15,673 bases of DNA from an uncultured Saprospiraceae bacterium (lineage in GTDB: Bacteria > Bacteroidota > Bacteroidia > Chitinophagales > Saprospiraceae). The position numbers and the translations under genes were made by a program. Shown here in pieces: positions 6,589 through 14,908 of the stretch (position 1 is the first letter of the stretch; the number at the start of each line of letters is the position of its first letter). Below the pieces are notes generated by a model. It was not told the DNA's origin. It did not search any database and saw only the letters and a list, made by a program, of their open reading frames with translations. The DNA is taken from contig CALFYH010000294.1 in NCBI GenBank assembly GCA_937952155.1, forward strand, positions 1-15,673. The letters run 5' to 3'.

Positions 6589-8253
6589 TTACGCTTTAAT
6601 TTCTGCTTGCTTCTTTTTGCCTTTCATGGTAGATGCGTACTGTAGTGCTTTGTCGAGATTTACAGTTCCACCAGTGACGCTAAGTTTACTAAAACTAATA
6701 GTATCTGTTTTGCTACCTGGCAATTTGACCATTTGGGTCAGTGGAGTCACAGACTTTATGATAGCTTCTTTAACTTGCTCAGCAGTAAGTGATGGATATA
6801 CAGATCTTATCGTCGCAGCGACACCAGCAACTACTGGAGCAGCCATACTTGTGCCTTGGAGTTGAGCATATTCATTATTAGGCATTGTAGAATATATCTT
6901 CATGCCTGGAGAAAACAAATCCACCTGAGTAGAACCATAATTGGAAAATGGTGCTGCTGCTTCTTCTCCTGTATTATAACTCAATGCACCTACTTCGATC
7001 CAGTTTTTGGCCATTTTTTGTTTTTTACACAAAAATCCAGTCTTCTTTTCAAATTTTGCATTTGGATAATTGGTCGTAACATCGTTATTCTGCGCTGAGT
7101 TGCCCGCAGCATGTACCAACAATACGTCCTTGGAAGCGGCATATTTTACAGCTTCATCCACCAATTGCTTGTGTGTACCAAATCCTTTACCGAAACTCAT
7201 ATTGATCACATCAGCACCATTATCTACGGCATATCTGATGGCATTGGCCACATCTTTGTCTCTTTCGTCACCGTCTGGCACTGCTCTTACAGACATCAAT
7301 TTCACATTTGGCGCGACACCATCCATACCAAGTTCATTGTTTCTGACTGCACCGATGATGCCACCTACGTGCGTACCGTGTAGTGGATCTGGTCCTTCTA
7401 CATCATTATTGCCATAATATTTTTCATTCGGATCATTATAATTATCCTTTACGATGGTTTTGCGTGGATCAAAATCCGTATTGTATGCATAATCCAACTT
7501 GTTTTGGAAATATTTTCTGTCTTCATTTAGTTCACCTTTGATGGTTGAAGTGACATCATCTAGTGTCATGGCTTCATTATCAGTCAAATATTGCAGTGCT
7601 AGCGTCTTTGCCATTGTCAATTCTTGGCTAGCTGTTGCATCCATAGCTTCTACATTCTCCTTATTGAATGGTTTGTCGCCTAGCGAATTACCTAAACTAG
7701 CAAATGCTTCGGTCACTTTCTTCTCTACATTGTCCAATTTTTCAAGTGATGCCTTTGCCTTTTCTATCTCTTTGTCAACAGTTTCTTTTGCTTTGATATA
7801 GGTATCGTATTCAGCCTTTTGTTCTTTATTTAGCGTTGAAGGAGTAGCAGATGCATATTTATATTTCAGACTGCCATACACTCTTGTTGCTTCGTATGTA
7901 TCTGGACCAACATTACTTCCATCTGGTCCGCCTATAAAGTTCCATCCGTGTACATCATCTACATAACCATTTTTATCATCATCGATGCCATTCATAGGAA
8001 TTTCACCTGGATTAACCCAGATATTTGCAGCAAGATCTTCATGTTGGATATCGATACCCGAATCAATTACAGCTACTACTACAGTACGTGTTTTTTTATT
8101 TTTCAAAAACTCATTGTACGCCTTGTGCATGGAAATACCATTGAATCCTTCGCCTGGATTGCCATAATACCAGTCATTTGGTGTAGGTGTCTGAGCAGAT
8201 AAAAATGTAACTGTTAGGAAAAAAACAAGTAATACATTAAAATATTTAGTCAT
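6589..8253 (-). CDS. Exported subtilisin-like serine protease (S8 family)
   Basis: 554 residues, starting at ATG 8253. A signal peptide (MTKYFNVLLVFFLTVTFLSA) is probably cut before Gln21. The S8 catalytic triad is complete: Asp64 in AVIDSGID, His292 in HGTHVGG and Ser469 in GTSMAAP, with oxyanion Asn385 in AAGN. The acidic loop GIDDDKNGYVDDVHGWNF (89-106) is typical of Bacteroidota S8 proteases. The Asp-to-His distance is about 228 residues, against roughly 30 in classical subtilisins, because of an insertion at about 121-285. Its residues 140-250 are lysine/glutamate-rich and probably form a helical hairpin. I see no clear N-terminal propeptide and no T9SS C-terminal domain; the protein ends in a basic tail (KGKKKQAEIKA). 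It probably degrades or matures proteins in the periplasm or outside the cell. It is monocistronic, with its own terminator at 6518-6557. Confidence 0.92.
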   Translation of the reverse strand: MTKYFNVLLVFFLTVTFLSAQTPTPNDWYYGNPGEGFNGISMHKAYNEFLKNKKTRTVVVAVIDSGIDIQHEDLAANIWVNPGEIPMNGIDDDKNGYVDDVHGWNFIGGPDGSNVGPDTYEATRVYGSLKYKYASATPSTLNKEQKAEYDTYIKAKETVDKEIEKAKASLEKLDNVEKKVTEAFASLGNSLGDKPFNKENVEAMDATASQELTMAKTLALQYLTDNEAMTLDDVTSTIKGELNEDRKYFQNKLDYAYNTDFDPRKTIVKDNYNDPNEKYYGNNDVEGPDPLHGTHVGGIIGAVRNNELGMDGVAPNVKLMSVRAVPDGDERDKDVANAIRYAVDNGADVINMSFGKGFGTHKQLVDEAVKYAASKDVLLVHAAGNSAQNNDVTTNYPNAKFEKKTGFLCKKQKMAKNWIEVGALSYNTGEEAAAPFSNYGSTQVDLFSPGMKIYSTMPNNEYAQLQGTSMAAPVVAGVAATIRSVYPSLTAEQVKEAIIKSVTPLTQMVKLPGSKTDTISFSKLSVTGGTVNLDKALQYASTMKGKKKQAEIKA

Positions 8254-8556
8254 GTGTTATGAAATTTTGCTAAACATATATACTTTTGTACAATATTTCA
8301 AGTATGATAGGTTTATGTTTGATAAAAAAAAGTAATCATATTATAAAATACATATCGCATTATTAAAGTTTATAAAGGCAACAAATGTTTTGTAAGCCTT
8401 AATTTTTCGACAAAAAACAGGAAAATTTCTTTATTTTTTAAATGTTTATGTTTCGGTCACGTGGCGTTTTAAAAATAAAAAAATCTAGGGTCAATAAATT
8501 AAGAAACCTTTGCTTCATTTTTTCGTATAATAAATGGAGCAATTAAATTCAATCAG
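8254..8556. other. AT-rich divergent intergenic region
   Basis: This 303-base gap separates the divergent protease and DUF6089 genes. It has no coding frame. It contains a candidate minus promoter (listed separately) and a small hairpin at 8377-8398: GGC, then ACAAA-TGT-TTTGT, then GCC, with a small internal loop and a T-rich stretch after it on the plus strand. For the plus gene, AACCTTTG (8505-8512) is one mismatch from the -7 consensus but lacks a TTG partner. The region before 8557 has no Shine-Dalgarno sequence. Confidence 0.55.
8271..8301 (-). promoter_or_regulatory. Weak candidate promoter of the S8 protease gene
   Basis: On the minus strand TTG (8301-8299) is followed after 20 bases by TATGTTTA (8278-8271), one mismatch from TAnnTTTG. 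The spacing fits the phylum's promoters. It would leave a very short leader of about 14 bases before the ATG at 8253. Confidence 0.3.
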
Positions 8557-9441
8557 ATGAAAAACATCTTAAATATTATTTGGTTATCCGTATTCAGTCT
8601 TCTGATTATAAACAAAAATAGTGCCCAATATTCAGATGTTGGGATAAGCCTAGGTATGGCTACATATTGGGGCGATCTCAATGCACCATCTTTCACCACC
8701 AATATGACAAAAAACAGTGGCATAGCGATTGGGGCTCATTATCGGTACATGTTCAACCATAGATTCGGATTGAAGGCTTCTTTGGCTTATGGTAGGATAA
8801 AAGGTGATGACCAATATTCTGATTTGGAATGGCAAAAGCAAAGAAATCTAGATTTCAAATCACATATTACGGAATTTGGATTGATGGGTGAGTTTTACAT
8901 CTTTGGATTTAATACTGATCCTGGGAGTGCTATGTTTGCGCCTTATCTGACTGCTGGTATTACATCATTTTGGTTTGATCCCAAAACTACCTATCAAGGC
9001 AATGAAGTTAGATTGCAACCACTAGGTACTGAGGGCCAAGGAATGCCAGGCAGACCTGATAAATATAAAACACAAAGTTTCTCTATCCCGTTTGGTGCCG
9101 GTACTAAAATTATTCTGACAGAAACCATGAATATTGGCTTGGAACTGGTATTGCGCAGATCGATGACAGATTATATAGACGATATCAGCACTGTGTATAT
9201 CAATTATGATGACCTCAATGCTGCCAATGGTACACTCGCTGCCAATCTCGGTAATAGAATGAATGAATATTTCGGTCAAGTAGAACCAGTACAATTGCCC
9301 ACAGGATCACAACGAGGTGGCGCCAAAGTTGATGATTATTACCTGATGACGATGGTTTCTTTCAATTTTATGTTTACAGACTGGAAAGGAAAAAGAGTGC
9401 TAGGCAAGAGCAATAAAGTCACATGTCCTACTTTCCATTAA
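8557..9441 (+). CDS. DUF6089-family outer-membrane beta-barrel protein
   Basis: 294 residues, ATG start. A signal peptide is probably cut between Ala23 and Gln24 (NKNSAQYSDVG). The family pattern is clear: GISLGMATYWGDLNAP near the start, then 'ASLAYGRIKGDDQYSD', a RNLDFKSHITEFGLMGEFYI strand pair, 'APYLTAGITSFWFDP', a 'SIPFGAGTKI' strand, and 'GLELVLRRSMTDYIDDISTV'. A final strand, DDYYLMTMVSFNFMF, lies near the C-terminus. Alternating hydrophobic/polar beta strands separated by polar loops indicate an outer-membrane barrel. DUF6089 proteins are widespread in Bacteroidota and often annotated only as outer-membrane protein; the transported or bound molecule is unknown. The recQ start lies 13 bases after the stop, so the two may share a transcript. 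A run of poorly conserved residues after the last strand (KGKRVLGKSNKVTCPTFH) is unusual, since barrels often end with an aromatic residue of the last strand. Confidence 0.85.
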   Translation: MKNILNIIWLSVFSLLIINKNSAQYSDVGISLGMATYWGDLNAPSFTTNMTKNSGIAIGAHYRYMFNHRFGLKASLAYGRIKGDDQYSDLEWQKQRNLDFKSHITEFGLMGEFYIFGFNTDPGSAMFAPYLTAGITSFWFDPKTTYQGNEVRLQPLGTEGQGMPGRPDKYKTQSFSIPFGAGTKIILTETMNIGLELVLRRSMTDYIDDISTVYINYDDLNAANGTLAANLGNRMNEYFGQVEPVQLPTGSQRGGAKVDDYYLMTMVSFNFMFTDWKGKRVLGKSNKVTCPTFH

Positions 9442-9454
9442 AATAAACACATGT

Positions 9455-11359
9455 TTGGAAGACAGCAGATCCATATTAAAACAATACTGGGGCTTTGATG
9501 AATTCAGACCTCCGCAACAAGAGATCATTGATGCTGTAATTCAGAAAAAAGATACCATTGCTTTATTACCTACAGGTGGTGGCAAATCTGTATGCTTCCA
9601 GATACCTGCTTTGATGGTTGCCGGCAAAACGTTGGTCATCTCACCATTGATCGCACTGATGCAAGATCAGGTGGACAATTTGTTTTCAAAAGGTATCACC
9701 GCAAAATCTTTAAATTCAAACCTTCACCAAAAAGAAGCTGAAGCTATCTTGGACAATTTTGTGTACGGCGACCTGAAAATCCTATATATATCTCCCGAAC
9801 GTATTGGTTCTGATGTATTTATGGAGCGAATCTCCAAAGTAAAACTAGATATTATTGCAGTAGATGAAGCGCATTGTATTTCGCAATGGGGATATGATTT
9901 CAGACCTGCATACTTTAATATACCTTTACTTAGAGAAATGCACCAGAATTCGGTCATGATGGCATTGACTGCTACAGCAACACCAAAGGTCATCTCAGAT
10001 ATTGGTGAAAAATTGCAACTTAGAGCACCTACGATTTTCAAAAAAAGCTTTAATCGCGACAATCTGGGTATTACCGTCATCCAGACAGAAAATAAATATG
10101 AAGAGCTCATCCAGATACTTTCGAAAGTAAAAGGAAGCAGCATCATCTATGTGCGCAACAGAAAGGAGACCATCATAGTAGCTCAATGGCTGGATCAACA
10201 TGGACACTCTTGTGCGTCGTATCATGGCGGCATGGAAAAGACCATTAGAGAAAAAAATCAACAGGCTTGGATCAAAGGTAGTGTACGTATCATTGTATGT
10301 ACCAATGCATTCGGAATGGGTATTGACAAGCCCGATGTACGATTGGTAATCCATCTTGATATAGCGCCTAGTCTAGAAGAATATTATCAGGAAGCAGGCA
10401 GAGCAGGTAGAGATGGCCGTGAATCATATGCCGTATGTATCCTAGACGATGGTGATTTTATTACAGCTACTACAAATTTTAATGATAAATTTCCTTCGAT
10501 AGAAATCATCACCAGTGTCTATGACCGCTTGTGTAGGTACAAAAAAGTAGCCTATGGATCTGGTATGATGGAGAGTTATGATTTCCAAATCCTTGACTTT
10601 GCCGATTATGTGGCTATACCCGTCAAAAAAGTGTACCACATTTTAGATATCCTTGAAAAAGAAGGTTGGGTTACCTTTTCAGATGCATTCAAGGAGCCAT
10701 CAAAGGTCATGATTCTAGCTGACCATTCAGAGCTTGGTTTTGGTGAGAATAATCGATCGCCACAATCAACTATACTCGTGCATCTCCTAAGGAAATACGA
10801 AGGATTATTTATAGATGATGTCAAAATCGACGAATCACGCATTGCTGCTGAGTTGGGCATGGATGTGCTCAAAGTCGTCCATTATCTTCATATCCTCAAG
10901 TCAGAAGGCTTCATATCTTATCAAGAACGCGCATCAGAGCCACAGATAACCTTCACGAGAGAGCGACCTCAGGCTGAGCACTTCACTATTGATAAAAAAT
11001 CCTATCAGTTGCGTAAGAAAATGGCAGAAGATCGATTAAAAGCTATGTTTTCTTTCCTGAAAAATGACCAAGCTTGTAGGCAAAAAATCATTGTAGAATA
11101 TTTTGGAGAAAAAGGCAACAATTGCAAAAAATGCGATATTTGCCTTGGTACGATGGATGAAAGCCTTACGGCAAACCAGATAATCCAAGTTCGCGATCAC
11201 TTGCTTCAAATATTGGCAACAAATCCCGTAGAAATCAAAAAATATGCTGCCATCTACCCATTCAATAAAAGAAAAAGAATCATCAAAGTACTGAGACAAT
11301 TTGAATCCGAAGGTATAATAAGTATAAACAATCATGGCTTGATCATCCGTCACTCATGA
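9455..11359 (+). CDS. recQ: RecQ-family ATP-dependent DNA helicase, TTG start
   Basis: 634 residues; a 3'-to-5' DNA helicase acting in recombination and replication-fork repair. No in-frame ATG lies near the conserved N-terminus (ILKQYWGFDEFRPPQQEII), so TTG at 9455 is the likely start, giving seven residues before it. Helicase motifs are complete: motif 0 FRPPQQ (17-22), Walker A LPTGGGKS (38-45, K44), DEAH (137-140), LTATATP (171-177), FGMGIDKPDVR (286-296) and motif VI QEAGRAGRDGR (312-322). The zinc-binding Cys set is intact: C541, C557, C560 and C563. A winged-helix-like RQC part precedes it, at about 430-500. There is no HRDC domain, and the tail after the zinc site is short (about 70 residues), as in one common Bacteroidota RecQ subtype. 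Its stop overlaps the glycosyltransferase start by 4 bases. Confidence 0.93.
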   Translation: MEDSRSILKQYWGFDEFRPPQQEIIDAVIQKKDTIALLPTGGGKSVCFQIPALMVAGKTLVISPLIALMQDQVDNLFSKGITAKSLNSNLHQKEAEAILDNFVYGDLKILYISPERIGSDVFMERISKVKLDIIAVDEAHCISQWGYDFRPAYFNIPLLREMHQNSVMMALTATATPKVISDIGEKLQLRAPTIFKKSFNRDNLGITVIQTENKYEELIQILSKVKGSSIIYVRNRKETIIVAQWLDQHGHSCASYHGGMEKTIREKNQQAWIKGSVRIIVCTNAFGMGIDKPDVRLVIHLDIAPSLEEYYQEAGRAGRDGRESYAVCILDDGDFITATTNFNDKFPSIEIITSVYDRLCRYKKVAYGSGMMESYDFQILDFADYVAIPVKKVYHILDILEKEGWVTFSDAFKEPSKVMILADHSELGFGENNRSPQSTILVHLLRKYEGLFIDDVKIDESRIAAELGMDVLKVVHYLHILKSEGFISYQERASEPQITFTRERPQAEHFTIDKKSYQLRKKMAEDRLKAMFSFLKNDQACRQKIIVEYFGEKGNNCKKCDICLGTMDESLTANQIIQVRDHLLQILATNPVEIKKYAAIYPFNKRKRIIKVLRQFESEGIISINNHGLIIRHS

Positions 11360-12456
11360 GTAAAGGGAAAAATATATACTGCCTGGTGACCAATGACCTG
11401 AACCAAGATCAACGCATGCATCGCATCTGTGGATCTCTTCAAAAAATTGGATATCAACCTACTTTAATCGGTCGTAAAAAGCCCTACTCGCCTACCCTGC
11501 TTTCACTTCCTTTTGCACAAGTCAGGCTAAAATGTATATTCAACAAAGGCTTTTTGTTTTATGCTGAATACAATCTCAGGTTGATCAAATACCTCATTTC
11601 TCATAGGCCAGAGCTTGTCTATGCTGTAGATTTGGATACGATAATGCCAGCAGTCTTGTACAAAAAACTTTTTTCGGCCAAAGTGATTTTTGATGCACAC
11701 GAATATTTCACCGAGGTACCTGAAATCCAACACAAACCCTTGGTAAAAAAATGGTGGACGTGGATTGAAAATGCGTGTGTCCCAAAGGTAGATTTGGCGA
11801 TTACGGTAAATCAAAGTCTGGCAGATATATTCTCAAAGAAGTTCAATAAAGTTTTTTCGCCTATCTTTAATGTACCAGAAAAGGCAGGAAACAATATTAC
11901 AGTTTCTGAACCCAAAAACTATATCCTATATCAAGGCGTGCTCAATGAAGGTCGGGGCCTAGAAGTCATGATAAAAACGATGGAACTAGTGCCAAATATA
12001 GAATTTATTTTGGCTGGTGAAGGAGATTTGAGTGAGAAGCTCCGACAAATGGCGCAGCAATCTTCCGCTTCGGATCGTATCGTATTCAAAGGCTGGCAAT
12101 CGCCAGAAGCACTCAAAAAACTAACATCCAATGCCTTACTTGGTGTCAATATTTTGGAAGGCAGTAGTCTCAATTACTATTACTCATTGGCCAATAAATT
12201 TTTTGATTATATCCATGCTGGTGTGCCATCCATCAATATGAATTTTCCTGAGTATAAACAAATCATGGCACGATACGATGTAGGTTATCTGATCGAAAAA
12301 TTGGATGAAAAAGCCATAGCAAATACAATCCTTGGCGCCTTAAAAAACGAAACAGAACTGCAAACCAAAAGGAAAAATTGCTTATCGGCTGCCGCAGCAT
12401 ACAACTGGCAGCATGAAGAATCCAAACTACAAAATATCATGAAACAATTGGACTGA
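11356..12456 (+). CDS. GT-B glycosyltransferase (group 1 / GT4-like)
   Basis: 366 residues, ATG start overlapping the recQ stop (ATGA). The N-terminal half binds the acceptor (NIYCLVTNDLNQDQRMHRI, then 'VIFDAHEYFTEVPE' at 110-123). The C-terminal half carries the nucleotide-sugar site: YQGVLNEGRGLE (192-203), FILAGEGDL (217-225), FKGWQSPEAL (244-253) and LEGSSLNYYYSLANKFFDYI (267-286). The E-x(7)-like pattern followed by N-K-F-F-D-Y and 'AGVPSI' is typical of GT4/GT1 donor sites. It has no signal or membrane segment and is probably cytoplasmic or peripheral on the inner membrane. The donor and acceptor sugars cannot be read from sequence; a role in cell-surface polysaccharide or glycolipid assembly is inferred. 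Its stop lies 12 bases from that of the convergent pcm gene and no terminator is visible between them. Confidence 0.88.
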   Translation: MSKGKNIYCLVTNDLNQDQRMHRICGSLQKIGYQPTLIGRKKPYSPTLLSLPFAQVRLKCIFNKGFLFYAEYNLRLIKYLISHRPELVYAVDLDTIMPAVLYKKLFSAKVIFDAHEYFTEVPEIQHKPLVKKWWTWIENACVPKVDLAITVNQSLADIFSKKFNKVFSPIFNVPEKAGNNITVSEPKNYILYQGVLNEGRGLEVMIKTMELVPNIEFILAGEGDLSEKLRQMAQQSSASDRIVFKGWQSPEALKKLTSNALLGVNILEGSSLNYYYSLANKFFDYIHAGVPSINMNFPEYKQIMARYDVGYLIEKLDEKAIANTILGALKNETELQTKRKNCLSAAAAYNWQHEESKLQNIMKQLD

Positions 12457-12468
12457 ATAGGCTGTAAA

Positions 12469-13125
12469 TCAGATATTTACACCTTTTAGGAATGGAACAA
12501 AGCGATAATTGCCAAAATTTTCTCGTGTCAGGCTTCCATCTTCATTTTTTGTAATACGGAGCATCTTTTGTACACCACTTTCGTCACCTAATGGTATGAC
12601 CATCAATCCGTTGGGCTTCAGTTGGTCAATTAGTTTTTTTGGTATTTCTACTGCGCCGGCCGTGATAATGATTTTGTCAAAAGGCGCAAATCGTGGTGCA
12701 CCTTCATATCCATCGCCAAACAAGGTCCTGACATTTCCAAATCCTAGATCGTGCAAAAATTTCTCTGTCTTTTCGAAAAGCTTTTTTTGTCTTTCTATGG
12801 TATAAACCTTTGCACCTATATAGTACAATACTGACGCTTGGAAGCCCGATCCTGTACCTATCTCTAGGACTTTGTCTCCTTTTTTGATATTGAGCAGAGA
12901 TGTCTGCATCGCTACGGTAAATGGCTGTGAAATGGTCTGATCGGCATCTATAGGAAATGCAACATCTTTGTAAGCCCACTCTGCAAAGGTCTTTTCTAGA
13001 AAAAAGTGACGTGGTATCTGCATAAAAGCATCGAGGATTCTTTCGTCGCGAATCCCTTTGGTTTTCAATTCTTTAACCAATTGCTGCCTGAGTCCTCTAT
13101 GTCTATGTGTATCTACCACCTTCAA
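12469..13125 (-). CDS. pcm: Protein-L-isoaspartate O-methyltransferase, TTG start
   Basis: 218 residues, the usual length. It methylates L-isoaspartyl residues in aged proteins using S-adenosylmethionine, allowing repair to normal aspartate. An in-frame TAA sits two codons upstream and no ATG precedes the conserved RHRGLRQQLVKEL, so TTG at 13125 is the likely start (GTG at codon 3 is possible). The SAM site LEIGTGSGFQA (87-97) and the family-specific QTISQPFTVAMQ (63-74), IPRHFFL (37-43), GDGYEG (137-142) and RFVPFLKG (208-215) are all present. A perfect -7 promoter box sits only about 10 bases upstream of the start. The gene is convergent with the glycosyltransferase gene and lies downstream of a T9SS cargo gene, 110 bases away on the same strand. 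Confidence 0.95.
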   Translation of the reverse strand: MKVVDTHRHRGLRQQLVKELKTKGIRDERILDAFMQIPRHFFLEKTFAEWAYKDVAFPIDADQTISQPFTVAMQTSLLNIKKGDKVLEIGTGSGFQASVLYYIGAKVYTIERQKKLFEKTEKFLHDLGFGNVRTLFGDGYEGAPRFAPFDKIIITAGAVEIPKKLIDQLKPNGLMVIPLGDESGVQKMLRITKNEDGSLTRENFGNYRFVPFLKGVNI

Positions 13126-13134
13126 AATTTAGGA

Positions 13135-13142
13135 CAAATATA
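13135..13142 (-). promoter_or_regulatory. -7 box of a probably near-leaderless pcm promoter
   Basis: On the minus strand TATATTTG (13142-13135) matches TAnnTTTG perfectly. The expected -33 box is only partly matched (TTTT near 13165-13162, about 19 bases away). Transcription would begin about 4 bases past the box, near 13131, leaving a leader of about 6 bases or less before the TTG at 13125. Confidence 0.5.
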
Positions 13143-13235
13143 TTACAATTATTCGTAATATAAAATATTCTTATCCTGAATTGTTTAATAAACTTTGATC
13201 GGTGCATTTATGGTTAATTATTATATCAATCTACA

Positions 13236-14891
13236 CTACCACTTCACCCATACGCCTTCAGCATGTACCTTAGATCCTATATACACCTGATAGACATATT
13301 GGCCAGATGGAAGATCACTTAAGTCCAGACTAATATTGCTGCGCACCACATTCGCTTCCACATATACATTGCGACCTGACATATCGAAGATGCGGATGTC
13401 CTTCTTGCCTTCCAGCTCATCCATATCCAGATAAAAGGCTCCTGATGATGGATTGGGATAACAATGTATATTTGCTAGGTCTGTTGTCTCTTGTGTAGCG
13501 GATGGCTCTATTCCGAGCTCTTTGCGTGATACTTTCATTAATGCTGATGTCTTATTACCATCTGATTGTCTAAATGGAGGATTTAATCCTTCATAATAGT
13601 TTGATAAACCTAACTTCAAATCCAATAAAAAATTATCATCGCCGTCGGAGATTACATCCCAAACCGAAGTTATTATATTGAGCTGTTTTGGTCTTATGGA
13701 TTTATACAATTGGTATTTCACGCCATCATAATGCAAAATATCTAAAAATGAATGCGTTTCTTTTTTTTCATAATCATTATCATAACCGTATGCAAATAGA
13801 AGCAATTTACCTACCTTGGCATCGTACGTAATTAGTGCATCAGTATAATTCATATATAATTCATCCGTTGTTTGTAAAGTACGCATCAAATTACCTTCAT
13901 AATCAAAAACCAAAAAACGATAATTACTTTTTAAACTACTCGGAATAATTTGAATAAATATAATATTTTCATCAGTATATTTATACAAATACTTTTTGTA
14001 AATGTCCAAATTTAAGTGGGTTATATCGATTCTTTTGAGCTCCATTAAATTTGTGTCCATGAATACAATGTGATTGGTATTCTTTTCTTTGGAAAGTTCA
14101 ATTGTGACATATTTACCATCTTTCTTAGCATAACTCGACCTAGACTTATCCCAATTATTGGGGCTATATATGAGACTATCTAGGATTGTAACAATACCAT
14201 TATTCGATATACTCCCTCTTTTTACCAATTTATTGGCATTCGGTGCCAAATTGAATATATCCAATAGAAATTCTGCCTTTCCTGACTCATCCAATCCAAA
14301 AAAATTCCAATTATCAAAGCCATTATTTGTAGTAATCTTAAAGTCAGGATTCGCATCTGGTGAGAAATAAGATAGTACATCTCCTGTATCAGACTGTAAT
14401 GCCAAACGAAAAACTTTACTGGGTTTCGTGGTACCTATACCCCAAGCATTCTCTCGAGGGTCATATGGAAATGTCTTCCTGAAACCAATGATAACTAAAT
14501 TGCCATCGGCATCAAATGTCTGATAGTATGGTGTGTGTTGCCTATTGTATTCATCATAGTCGATATTCCGTGCCCAGAGTAGTGCACCTGTCGCAATATC
14601 CAAACAGCTCACTCGAAATCCCATCCAATCATAGTTTCTGATAGCGTGTATCTTGTACAATTTCCCATCTTTGACATGATCTCCAAAAGTGAACACAAAA
14701 TCAAACTCATTATAACCATCAAAGGTATCGGGCTTGATATAGGTAGAGTCATAGATATCCAAGTACCAAGTTGGATTTAGGTTGGCAAAGGATACCTGCT
14801 CAAAAGGTTTGATCGGTGGTGGAAAATAAATTTTCTGGCCAATAAGTACACCACAAATAACAGAGAAAATGGATAAGGAAAATATTTTCAT
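13236..14891 (-). CDS. T9SS type A sorting-domain protein, probable beta-propeller
   Basis: 551 residues, ATG start. A signal peptide (MKIFSLSIFSVICGVLIG) carries it across the inner membrane; the C-terminal domain of about 77 residues (475-551) then directs it through the type IX secretion system. That domain shows the canonical blocks: IHCYPNPSSGAFYLD, DIRIFDMSGRNVYVE and LSDLPSGQYVYQVYIGSKV. The middle has no recognised family. Repeated 'LDIATGALLWARNI', 'YQTFDADGNLVIIGF' and 'FDYEGNLMRTLQTT' patterns suggest several propeller blades with PQQ-like or six-bladed geometry (inference). No catalytic site is seen. The protein is probably released or anchored on the cell surface. A MITE-like element lies 17 bases upstream of its start and may have displaced or supplied the promoter. 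No intrinsic terminator is seen in the 110 bases between it and pcm. Confidence 0.85.
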   Translation of the reverse strand: MKIFSLSIFSVICGVLIGQKIYFPPPIKPFEQVSFANLNPTWYLDIYDSTYIKPDTFDGYNEFDFVFTFGDHVKDGKLYKIHAIRNYDWMGFRVSCLDIATGALLWARNIDYDEYNRQHTPYYQTFDADGNLVIIGFRKTFPYDPRENAWGIGTTKPSKVFRLALQSDTGDVLSYFSPDANPDFKITTNNGFDNWNFFGLDESGKAEFLLDIFNLAPNANKLVKRGSISNNGIVTILDSLIYSPNNWDKSRSSYAKKDGKYVTIELSKEKNTNHIVFMDTNLMELKRIDITHLNLDIYKKYLYKYTDENIIFIQIIPSSLKSNYRFLVFDYEGNLMRTLQTTDELYMNYTDALITYDAKVGKLLLFAYGYDNDYEKKETHSFLDILHYDGVKYQLYKSIRPKQLNIITSVWDVISDGDDNFLLDLKLGLSNYYEGLNPPFRQSDGNKTSALMKVSRKELGIEPSATQETTDLANIHCYPNPSSGAFYLDMDELEGKKDIRIFDMSGRNVYVEANVVRSNISLDLSDLPSGQYVYQVYIGSKVHAEGVWVKW

Positions 14892-14908
14892 GAGTAAATT
14901 ATTTTTTT

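Noticed and set aside
6617..8202. Plus-strand open frames across the protease
   Set aside because: They mirror the S8 protease coding strand, whose motifs are intact, and show no independent conserved pattern.
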